From Pegea sp. RAD2-039 (lineage: Eukaryota > Chordata > Thaliacea > Salpida > Salpidae): DNA of 64,000 nt. Where the stretch lies: assembly GCA_034620365.1 (NCBI GenBank), contig JAQGEQ010000041.1:186001-250000 (forward strand), in the 5' to 3' direction. Below are positions 27,201 through 39,300 of the stretch, piece by piece; position 1 is the stretch's first letter, and the number at the start of each line of letters is the position of its first letter. The notes under the pieces were generated by a model. The model made no database searches and had not been told where the DNA came from. It saw only the letters and a program-made list of their open reading frames with translations. A program made the position numbers and the translations under genes.

Positions 27201-30200
27201 TTCAACACTCAAATCCACCAGTTATTGTACTTTTTTGGTTTTTTTCTACTGTAAAAAGTAATTAGCTTTTAGGTCGTTTTTAAAGTGGTCCACAACTTTA
27301 AAATATTTGATAAATTTTCAAGTACTTGGCGATATTATAAAATTGTGAAGATTAAATTATATTAAATTCTTCAAAAACACATTTCTACAACAATTGAATT
27401 TGTTAAGGATTCAGAAAAGTAAAAAGATTTGACTAAGATTAAAATGCCCGAATATCTTTTTTAAATACTGAGATAAAAATATTCCTAATTAATAATTTAT
27501 AAAGTTCAAAATATGTATAAACAATTTTGAAATATTTTTGCGAAATTAATGTACAATTACCGAATTGATAAATTTTTTAATCCACCTTTTTTAATAAAGT
27601 TAAATTATTTAAATATTTCTGTTTTATACTCTGATTTTTGTAAAATTTGGTTTTAAAAAGAGTCATGCTTTAGTAAATATTCAAACAGCTCATTATTAAT
27701 ATATTGCCTGAAATTTTGATAGTTTATCAAGATCTAATCTTTAAATTAAAAGTATTTCAAATTAATTTCACGACAGAAAGGTTTTTCTTTCTCGGTTTTA
27801 CTATCGTTTTCAAAACATACTTCCATTATTGTCTTTTAGAAGCATTACGTCACTACAAGAAAAATTTTTTACTGAGTGTACCAACGCCCCTCTTAAATAC
27901 CTTAAACCGCCAGCGATACATTGCCTAAAGGACAAACTTAGTGTTATTGACCTAGAAGCTAGGTCAAAGTATCAAACTTGTATGACTTTTTATTAAATGT
28001 TTGTTTTCTAACAGGAATTTGAACCGGTTAGTATTATAAATCAATTTTTCTATTGTGTTGCTTGACACGTTACTAAAATAAATTTTTGACATCATACATC
28101 AAATGTTAAAAGAATTAAGAAATGCTAAATGTATTTTAGATACGACTAAATGTTTTAAAACATAAAACAGGTAAGTTACTGTTGATTTGGTTAATAATAA
28201 TTCATATAATTTAATCAAATCTTTCGGTTTTAATTAATATCAGTTAAAAATAGAGGAAATTTTTTGCGTGAGACAAATAAAGATATTTAAAGAAATAAAT
28301 CAGTTAATGAAGCATAAAAGATATTTAAATGTTATAACCTTTAACAGAACAAATATCTTTAATTTACAAAATTATGATACCTATTAATAGTATTTTATTT
28401 TTAAAGTTAAAAAACCCAAATTTACTGATTTATTTTGTGAAATATTTATAGACTTCATTTCAAATCAGTCGATGTTATATATAGCCTTTAATTTACATTT
28501 AATACAAAAGCGATCGATTACACATATTTCAATGAACTCTAAACTACAAGAATCTTATTTCTTATTCAAACTATTTTATATTGTAAATTATTGAAAATAG
28601 TGAAAATAGTGAAAATAATAAAAAATTTTAGTTTTTTCAGACAGATTTTAAAAACTAACTACATAATTCAGAATTAATTCTATAAATAAAGATTACAAGA
28701 TTTTATTTAGTCAGCATCGGAAGTAATTTTTAGTAAGTTACTTAACCTTGTGAGTCACGGAGAGTTCTAATATGGCGGTTTACCAAAAGTATTTACAACA
28801 GATTAGAAAATAAACAAGGTAAAGATAAATCACAATTGGATTTATATAAAAAATATTAAAGTAGATTTGTAGATTTATCTTTTTGATATTCATATACCCA
28901 AAATTTATATTTGTAGTTTATTTCGAAAAACATTATTGAAGTAAAAAATTCGGTTTTCTAGCATTCCGAAATTTTTTTTTCTATGAAAAATCAATTTTGT
29001 GGTAAAAGTTAAAAGCTAAATGGAATTATATGTAAAGATATATAATTTGATAAAATTTTAATGAATATTATACCTGCTAAAATTTCAGACAAAAATATTT
29101 TAAAAAAGTTGTTAATTATTGAAATTTCATTTTGTAATTTTTAGAGTAATTTATTCAGAAAACTTTTGACACAAACATAAAATTTCAATTATTATGTTTA
29201 CACACATTAGCATAATTTGTTTTGGTCAAGCAGTGAATTATATTTAAAAACCAAAAAATACAAATCTTTTTATTTTAACTTAATCTTTAGAAAAAAAACT
29301 TTCATAGTCAGTTTTTAAAAGTTAAGATTATAGTTTTTTTTTTAAATATTTGATTTTAAAATGATTCAATTAGGATGAAACAAATACAATTTTATATTTA
29401 TGATAAAAAACATTTGATTAAATTTAATGGGAAATTTTTGATTAGATAAAATTTACATTAGTTTAAATCGATACAATTAAATTTGCTTTAAAAGATAGAA
29501 TTGTGATTGAAATTTGCAAATTTCAATCAAAGCTGTTAATGAAGTCATTTTTCATTAAATCTGAAGATTTGAATTAGCGATGGAAAAAGCTTAATCTTTT
29601 TCAAATTAGACTTTGCTCATCAACAGATCAAATGCAGTGAACTTACCAAGCTGCGAGTTTGACGTTTTGCGCTTACCACCTTTATCCCCATACCAGCGCG
29701 CGGTGTTCCTTGTCACATTTATAAAAATGAACTTTACAATTCTAAATGTTAACAACCCTCCTACGGTTATAAAAAGAATTTTTTGTTTACAAAACGACCA
29801 AAATGGCCGTAATCACCTAAATTCCAAACTACAAAAGATTTTTTGTCACAATTTATTTAATCGATGAATTCAGTCGTTATTGAAAGAAGCTTTAGTAAAA
29901 TGTTGATTAGTTTGTAGCGTGTACAAGAGTGATTGTTGAAAACAAAATAGTCACGTGATTAGATAATGAAAATACGTGATTGGACGATGCAATCACGTGG
30001 TTTTGTAAGGCAAGAGCAAGACTCAAAAAAAAGAAATCAAAAATGATTTAAATCGGCGAAAGTCGAGATTTTTCCGGCACAAAACGTCATCAATATCGCT
30101 TCGATGACGTCATGACTACTGCAGGATGACGTCATCATTAACAACAATTATGGTGTAGACAAAATATGCATCAAAAAATAATTTCGTTGTTAGCATGAAG

Positions 30201-30372
30201 AGAGGTATGGACGGCTGACACTGCGGTTGTGACGTCATCATTCGATCGATGACGTCATTAGACAGATGTAAAGAGGTTGGAGTTGGCGGAGAATTTGGTT
30301 TTTGTCGAAGTTTGAATTTGAAGACTAAAAAATTAGTAAATTGAAAATGATGAAAATAAAAAAGATAAAAAA
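27201..30372. other. Gene-poor AT-rich stretch and 3' flank of the cingulin-like gene
   Basis: No supported gene. A short perfect inverted repeat, TTGACCTAG-aag-CTAGGTCAA, lies near 27948-27968. From about 29940 the composition changes: CACGTG and TGACGTCA palindromes appear, marking the start of the palindrome-rich domain. Confidence 0.45.
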
Positions 30373-33300
30373 TCACTTTTGTTGTAATTGAATATTCTCC
30401 TCTTTCAACTTTCGTATCTCATTTTGCATTTTCTTTAAATCTTCTTCTACATCCGATCTTCGTTTTTCAGTTGAGATTAATTGCTCAGATAAAGATCTTA
30501 ACTTGAAACCCATCTGTAAATTTGATTTAAAAGGGATAAGGAGGAAAAAGTGGAAAAAAACCTTCTCTTTTTCCACATTCGCGTTTTTGATATCTTTTTC
30601 GGCTTCAGCGACAATTTCTTTAATTTTAATTTCGGTATTTTTATGCCGAGAACCAATTTCATTTAACTGACTGAAAAAATTGAAAAACAACAAAACTGAA
30701 AGATCAAAATGTCATCATCATCATCAAGAAGAGATCTCTAGTTACACAAAGATCATTGTTCAAAAAGTCAAGTTAAAAAAGATACAAAAAATAAAAGATT
30801 TTAAAAATAAAAAAGTTAAATTTAGTCGTCTGTGTGTTACGCCTTAACTTGGAATTCGGCGACCAAAAATAAAACATTCTTTTATCTTACACACCTTGTG
30901 ACCAGCGTGTTTCTATCTATAGTGTAAAGGTTGGCATATAATTGCTGACGTCATCAGACGATGACGTGATGAGCGTGCGAGGATACTGACCTGTTCTGAC
31001 GCATCAGCTGCTCTTCGAGAGGCGCGACTTTGTTGTGCTGCTCTTCGGCGTAACGGATTGATGCGGAGAGCTGTAAGGAGTTGTATAAGATGAAAATCAA
31101 GATGAAGAGAGGAAGAAGATCAAGATGAGGATCAGTAGGAGGAAGATCAGGATAAGGATCAGTAAGAGGAAGATCAAGATGAGGATCAGTAAGAGGAAGA
31201 TCAAGATGAGGATCAGTAAGAGGAAGATCAAGATGAGGATCAGTAAGAGGAAGATCAAGATGAGGATCAGTAAGAGGAAGATCAAGATGAGGATCAGTAA
31301 GAGGAAGATCAAGATGAAGAGTAAGAGGAAGATCAGGATGAGGATCAGTAAGAGGAAGATCAGGATGAGGATCAGTAGAAAGATCAGTAGGAGGATCAGT
31401 AGGAGGAAGATCAAGATAAGGATCAGTAAGAGGAAGATCAGGATGAGGATCAGTAGGAAGATCAGTAAGGAACCTTGTCTTGAAGTTCTTCTTTTTCACT
31501 TGTCAATCGATCACAACGATTTTGTTCATGTAAGATCTCATCTGATAGCTCCTCAGCCTGCTCCTAAAACAAATACAATTGATGAATAGAAGGATTGAAA
31601 TATGGATGCTGCAAACTTTTAGTGTTTCAATTTGTTCCTTCAACTCTTCCCGATCCTCTTCTACATCTAAGATTCGGCTTTCAAGATACTCAATTTCTGA
31701 TCTTAATCTTCTCTCTTCATCTTCATCAGAAGATGCTTTCTGTAAAGATAAACATCAGATGTTGATCCTAGATAACAAAGATCCGTACATCTTTTAATAT
31801 TGTCCCGTTTTTCATCTTCTTCATCCTCATCAATTCATCTTTTAAATCTTTAATCTGTGAAAGATAAGATGAGATCTCGACAATTTTATTCGAATAAAAT
31901 TACCTCTTCTAGCAGCAGCTTCGGATCTTCATTAAATCGATCTTTCGTCTTCTGATGATCATTCAAGCGTGTCTTCGTCGTGTGATTCAAGTCATCATCT
32001 TGGTTTTGAAGTGATGACAGCAACTTAATCTGCACAAAAGAAGAGATGAATAAATGATCCGATTTTCTCCTAATAATCTCGAAGAACTTGAAGCTGCTAT
32101 GACGAGCAACTTTCTGTTTTCACAGAAATTTTTAATGATTAAAACAAATTTGCTGATTCAATTATTAGAAATATTTCTATATTAGCTATTAAGTTTCATA
32201 AATTGTTTGCACAAAAGTAAATAATTCTTCAAATATGACGCAGCAAACACGAGATGAGAGAAATGCGTCGCAGTCTGTAGAAACCTCTTATTCATCTTTC
32301 CATTTTCTCAAATGTTAACTGATTGATTTTGTGTCTTTAACAAACTTTCAAATACCGGTCAGGTCTTGCCCAAAAATAGATAGGCACAACCCATGGCAGG
32401 TTATGTACACATGTCGTAAAAATAATGCCGGTAATGCTGTATCAGAAGAAGGAGAAAATTAAGATCTAAAATAAGAATAATATAAAACCACAAGAAAGTT
32501 AAAAAACCAAATAGTGTGGTTGATGAAAGTCGAAAAAAATTGAGATAATCACTTTGAGAAAGTAAATAGTTCGTCGAGGAGTAATGTCGAGTCGACTTAT
32601 GTGATGGTAAACATGGTTGTTAACTATTGACTTATATAACTAGTAAATAAGTTATTAAAATAGAGAACAAAAGGACTATATAATGACAAGCTAGCTAAAT
32701 TATTATATGTGAAATTCTGATGAAACACTTACAAACAAAATATTTCAAAAGCCCCTGATTTAAAGGAATACAATAGGAGAAAGGCTGTAAAAGGCGTTGA
32801 TTGTAGGAGAGTGTTTAAAAAAAAAAGTGGAGAAGATATATAAGGTGTTAGATAAGCTACAGAAGATAGAAGTAAATGAAAATAGAGAAGCAAAGTAGAA
32901 AAATAATTAAGATGAAATCGAACTGCAAAGTGATTTGTTTGTTTGTTCTTATTTATATACTAACAGCATCTGCTGGAAAAGTCTCTGTCAAGTGCTCAGC
33001 TAAATCCAGAGAAAAACAACTCGAGCAAATAAAGAAGAAGAATTCTGAGGACATCGTAGTGAGAGGCAATTTGTTTTATGGATACAAAGAAGGTTCAGAG
33101 CAAATAAATAGGTTTGTACTAACATCAAAAGTTTTCTACAAATATTTTTCATTCGATATTTTGTTACAGTTTCAAAGTAGAAGAGATCTGGCCCTCTCAA
33201 AATGGTTCGTTACAACTGGGACAGTCTATTTATGTACATGGACTGGACAGTATTAAAACTTGTGGCAGCAAGTTGAGATACAAACGAAGTTATTTGCTGA

Positions 33301-36300
33301 TTCTAAAAGAGAATCTGAATTATAACTCAAGTGAAGAAAGACATTTTGATGCTGTTGTAGAAGCTACTCCTGGTACAAGCGCGCGTCATCATCGTTTAAT
33401 ATTTCATCAACTTTGTGGGGATCATAAAAGTGAATCTTGTAAAACTAGAGTCTTGCTACCAGCAAAAAGATCTTTTTACTACAACCAAATGCAAGTGATT
33501 GGATGTCATGTACAAAGCTTATCTAACATCAAAAACTTTCACGTTGATTGGTTGATTGATGATACAGTGATCAAATCAGCATCTCAAGAGCGATATGTGG
33601 AAGAAGGTGAATCTGGGACTAAGGGATTAGTAATCACACAAGGGACAGTGGTTGATGACGGAGTATACACTTGCCGAGTGTCTGATAAGATGAACAAAAA
33701 GATAAATGAAGCGAAAATTGTGGTTGAATTTTTAAGCGTCAATTTCAAGCAATGTTCTGCAGAGGATTATTGCAACAATAATGGACGTTGCATCTTTGAC
33801 ATTCGTCTAAACATCACTTACTGCAGCTGTAGGAATGGCTTCAGTGGACCGAAATGTAATCAGCGTGAAGCTTTAGGATTTTATGGACCAGAACATACAG
33901 ATAAAATGCAGCAATTATCAGTGTTGGTGATTGTGTTGTGTTTTGTCACTGTGGTTGCCGTAGTGATGACTTCCTGTCATTCGTTCCGGATCAGTAGACA
34001 GTTGAAGCGTATGCAAGAAGAAAAACAATCGCTATTGAAAAGACGATCACCGCGTTATACTTCTGTTCCTGTCATCCCTTCTGATCGAACAGGATCGTTA
34101 GATGATCGGATTTTTGCAAATATCAAATGATCGCGCGTTTTTTTTTCTTTTTGGCTTTTATTTATTACTGACAAAAGATTCTTTATGATCTTTAACTTAT
34201 ATTTATCACATCGTAAGCCCCCCACGCGCGTGCTGCTGCTACTTTTCACTTCTTTCAACCTTTTTTACGAAAATAAAAACACAAATCTACCGAATGTGTC
34301 TTCAAATATTCTAAATAGATCAACCAATCACAACGCAGCATTCTGCTGACTAAAAAATAGTTGAAGCAACTAAAAATTTTCCAAAAATCGTAATTAGCAT
34401 TTGGCGGTCGACAGCGACACAAGTCGACAGCGACACAAGTCGACAGCGACACAAGTCGACAGCGACACAAGTCGACAGCGACACAAGTCGACAGCGAGAC
34501 AAGTCGACAGCGACACAAGTCGACAGCGAGACAAGTCGACAGCGAGACAAGTCGACAGCGACACAAGTCGACAGCGAGACAAGTCGACAGCGACACAAGT
34601 CGACAGCGAGACAAGTCGACAGCGACACAAGTCGACAGCGACACAAGTCGACAGCGACACAAGTCGACAGCGACACAAGTCGACAGCGACACAAGTCGAC
34701 AGCGACACAAGTCGACAGCGAGACAAGTCGACAGCGACACAAGTCGACAGCGACACAAGTCGACAGCGAGACAAGTCGACAGCGACACAAGTCGACAGCG
34801 ACACAAGTCGACAGCGACACAAGTCGACAGCGACACAAGTCGACAGCGACACAAGTCGACAGCGACACAAGTCGACAGCGACACAAGTCGACAGCGACAC
34901 AAGTCGACAGCGACACAAGTCGACAGCGACACAAGTCGACAGCGACACAAGTCGACAGCGACACAAGTCGACAGCGACACAAGTCGACAGCGACACAAGT
35001 CGACAGCGACACAAGTCGACAGCGACACAAGTCGACAGCGACACAAGTCGACAGCGACACAAGTCGACAGCGACACAAGTCGACAGCGACACAAGTCGAC
35101 AGCGACACAAGTCGACAGCGACACAAGTCGACAGCGACACAAGTCGACAGCGACACAAGTCGACAGCGACACAAGTCGACAGCGACACAAGTCGACAGCG
35201 ACACAAGTCGACAGCGACACAAGTCGACAGCGACACAAGTCGACAGCGACACAAGTCGACAGCGACATATAGCGGTAGATATTTTATGTTAGAAAACTCG
35301 ATACGATTTGATGATGATCAACAACAGCTGATGACGTCACAAACCTGATCTTTTTGTTGAGCAATCATATTTTCAGCATCTTCTAACTCTTGCTTCTTCA
35401 TCTTTAAATCTTCTTCTAATTGAATCATCTTATTCTCACTTTCATCTACTTGACACTTGAGGGCAGTTTTGTGATTTTCATTTTCATCCAACTGCTCTTT
35501 CAACTCAGAGATCTGATCTTCAAGATGACTTTGTTGTTCAACAGCTCCATCAACATTAAAAGCGTCAGACTTTTGCATCCGAACAATCTTCAAAACAACA
35601 TCCAAAGATCAGCATCCAAAGATCACTTTGATTCTAACCTCATCTCTGAGTTTATAGATTCTCTTATAGGCATCTTCCACTTCAATCTTCTTCTCATCTG
35701 ACATCTTCTTCAACTCTTGCATCTCTTCCTGATCCTTTGAACTCTTCGCTTCTATCTTCTCCAACTACAAATGACGTCATTGACGCGATTTCACTCGATG
35801 ACGTCATCCACTTACCGCTAGTTTCAGGTCAGCAACTTCGCGTCGCAAACTGGCGATGACGTCATCGTCGCTGTCCACCGCTTTATGACGCAGTTCAGCG
35901 CGCGACAAGCTCCTCTGCTGCACTTCAGCCACCTGAACAACAACATCCAGTTAACTCAAATCTGATCTCAAAGATACAAATCTGATCTCAAAGACACAAA
36001 TCTGATCTCAAAGACACAAATCCGATCTTAAAGATCTTACCCAGCTTTCCAGGTCACTGATCTGACTCTGGGACTTTTTCAAGAGATCTCTTTTTACTTC
36101 AACATCTTTCATCAACATCTTTGACTCTTTCTCTAATCTTTTTATCTCTCCCTGCATCCAATCCCAATCTTCAGACATCTTTTTCAACTTCTTTTCACTC
36201 TCAACCAACTACAAACATCAAATCTCTATCAAAAGATCAGGAAGAAGACTATTTTATTCACTTTGCATCTCTGATCTTCCTCTTGACGAGTTTTTACCTC

Positions 36301-39300
36301 CAACTCCATCTTCATCTTCTGAAGCGCGCGTTTCGCTTCTATGACGTCACTATTGTTACACGTGGCTACTTGCTTCTCGGATTTTAAGACTGCTTGCTCA
36401 TCCTCCAACTACAACAACTCGATGACATCATCACGTGAAGTAATGACGTCATCATCACCTGACGCGCTAGCATCTGACGTTCGAATTCAGATCGCTGTAA
36501 ATCGCGCTTTACTCGTTCCACATGATTGCACAGCGTTTCACAGCGAGCACGTGACTCGTCGATATCCTTCTGCATCTGTTTTTGATCATGAAGTTGATCC
36601 CGGAGCTTAGAGACTTCTTGGATTGCTTTTTGACGCTCTTCTATCGCTTCAACCATCTTCCGTTCGACTTGTTGCAAGTCACGTGACGATTGAAGCTTGT
36701 CTGCATTCAACGCTTCGCGCTCTTTCAATTCTTCTTCTAATTCAACATCCATCTTCCTCAACTGCAACATCCAAAGATCAACATCCAGTGATCATCTTCA
36801 ATCTTCACTTACTTCTTCTTGAAGACGACAATTACTTCGATTCAGACTTCGAACTGCCGCACTTTTTCCTTCTAATTCTTTACGCATCGCGTTCAATCGC
36901 GTTTCAGCGTCATCAACGCGTTCTTCCAACTTCTTTCTGACGTCACTTGCGTCATCCGACTCGACGCGATTCAACTGTAACCATATCGTCGTGACAAGCA
37001 CTCGATGACGTCATCACTCACTTTCACTTCGTTCAATCGCTGTTCAATGGTGATGCGTTCCGCTTGACTACTTCGAAGCCGTTCTTCGCCAACAGCCACC
37101 AAACGTTCAAGATCACTCACTTGCGCCTTCAAGTGGCCACCAATCAAGATCACATCTTCCCATCTCTTTTACTTACTTCTACTTGTCTCCGGCATCTTTC
37201 CGCTTCCTTCTTCTGCTTCTCGACTTGTTGTTCCAGTTCACTAATTCTGTTCTTACCACGTGACCAGTGAACTTCCAGATTTCGAAGCTGTCACGTGACT
37301 TAGTGTTGACAAAATGGAGTTTTTTCAAGTTGGCACTCACATTTCTATGTTCGTTGTCGCGTTCTTCTCTCATCTCATACATCTGCATCTCAAGAGTTGA
37401 TTTCTCGCATGACAACTCCAAAATCAACTTCTCTAACTTCCGGTTTTCCTGAAACATTTCCCGCTCAATTTCTAACCGCTAGAGGGAGCTCTTAGACAGT
37501 AATTACCTCTTTCAGCTCTTCCTCATCACTTTTAGATTCCACCTGACGTTGCAGATCCGCATTTTCAGCGCGTGTCATCTACAAACAACATAACGACGTC
37601 ATATGTGCGATGACGTCACCGAATCTCGAACTTGTAGCTGCTTTTCAATCTGGAGTATCTTTTGATTTGTATTAAGATCAACATCCGACAAATGATCTTT
37701 CTAAAAGATGAGAATCTAAAAAATCAGTGAAGCGAGACGACTTCCGGTTACCTGTTGTTGTTGGAGACGCGCGATTTCATCTTCATACATCTTTTTTACT
37801 GCTTCCAATTGAGCATCATTTGATACCCGTTCTTCCTCCTGCATCTGAAGAGCAACATCCGATCAAAGTCTTGGATGTTGATCAGTGACTCACCTGTTGC
37901 AGTTTTTTAATCTCTTCGTTCTTTCGCTTCAGTTTCGACGCTTTGTCGGCGGTGACGTCATCAATGATCTTACGGAGTTGATCTGATTCCTGTGGGATGA
38001 GTTTAGTGGATGCAAGGATCGGATGCAGGGATCACTCACTTGTTCGTGGAGGACTTTTTCTTCTTGAAGAAGATTTTCAAATTTTTTTACTTCTTGTAAA
38101 TAATCGAATCTGCTGAAAATCAGGTTTACATCAAAAACATCTTTCCGCCCCAAAAACCTCCTACTCCTACCTCTTCTGATCTTTCTTCGATATTTTCTGA
38201 TCTTCTTCCATCTTCTTCAGATCTTCTTTTTGATCTTTCTATAAATGATGATTTGATTTAATGATCTAGTAATAAATATCTTTACTTTCAACTGAAAGAC
38301 TTCTTCCTCTAAACTCCTAATCTGATCCCGAACCTCTTCTACGAGCGATCTCTGATCTTTACCCTACAGAAGAGCTGATGTAGAAGATGAAACATCTGAA
38401 AATCTACTCACAGCATCCGAAGAAGTCTCTCGACTATTAATGTGAAGAAATTTGATAGAAGTTGATCTTCTTCTAAAAGGAACATCCTCAGATCTGCACA
38501 AATCAATCATCATCAAGCTCCCAAATGCTCCCTAACCTACCTCCGGATGGGAGATCTCCCACGTGATTCATTCTCGTTCATCTTCTGTAACCAACATTGA
38601 AAAGCGATAATGACGTCATAATCTCGACTTACCGGAGTCTTGCATCCAACATCTGAAGATCTAGTGGAGGAGCTTGAAAGATCTTTTTCGCAGATGTCTG
38701 AATCATCTGCTAGTGATGAAGATCTAATCTTCTCAATTATCTGCTTGCTTGGAGAGATCACTTTTCGGGTCGTTTGATCTTCTGCTGGATCAGATCTTCT
38801 TAAAACTTCTTCTTCTTCAAGAAGAGCTGAATTGAAAGAAGAAAAGAGTAGAAGAAGATCTAATGAGATTGAAGCAATCAACAACACACAATTGATTTTC
38901 TAATAATTGCTAGCAACCAATCAGCAAGCGCTTGTTACCACTTAATCGAAGTCTTTTAAATATTTGTTGCTTAGCAACCAACGGAATAATAGATGACTCG
39001 ATTACAGGTAGTTGCCTACAACTTGCTATAGACAACCATAAGTTGGTGAAAGATGAAGAAATCAACGAATCAAACTCACTTTCATCTTTTATGTCTTCCC
39101 GCTTAGATTTACTCGAAGAAGTCTCAAGACGGATGTTCTTAAAATCTTCATCTTCTTGTTTTGATCCATTTTCACTTCACAGATATTTGTATATGAGCTT
39201 TTGAAGATTAACAAATTTCTTACCTTGGTTGGTTAGATGGTGCGTCAGTGACCACTAGTCCACCATTTGATGGTTTATTTGTTCTTGTCACTGATGTAGA

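Noticed and set aside
27948..27968. Perfect 9-bp inverted repeat with a 3-nt loop
   Set aside because: Too short, and a single occurrence; likely chance in 64 kb, with no flanking element.
30954..31589. Frames of 105-181 codons with 9-residue repeats
   Set aside because: They are products of the 27-bp intronic minisatellite; the true exons on either side are in other frames or only partly overlap.
34407..35268. CRISPR-like appearance of regular short repeats
   Set aside because: The units are contiguous with no spacers, in a eukaryotic intron; it is a tandem minisatellite.
34255..35348. Overlapping 286-337 codon frames on both strands with Cys/Val/Arg or Ser/Asp/Thr repeats
   Set aside because: They are translations of the 16-bp minisatellite. 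All frames are open because of the unit sequence; there is no real protein signal.
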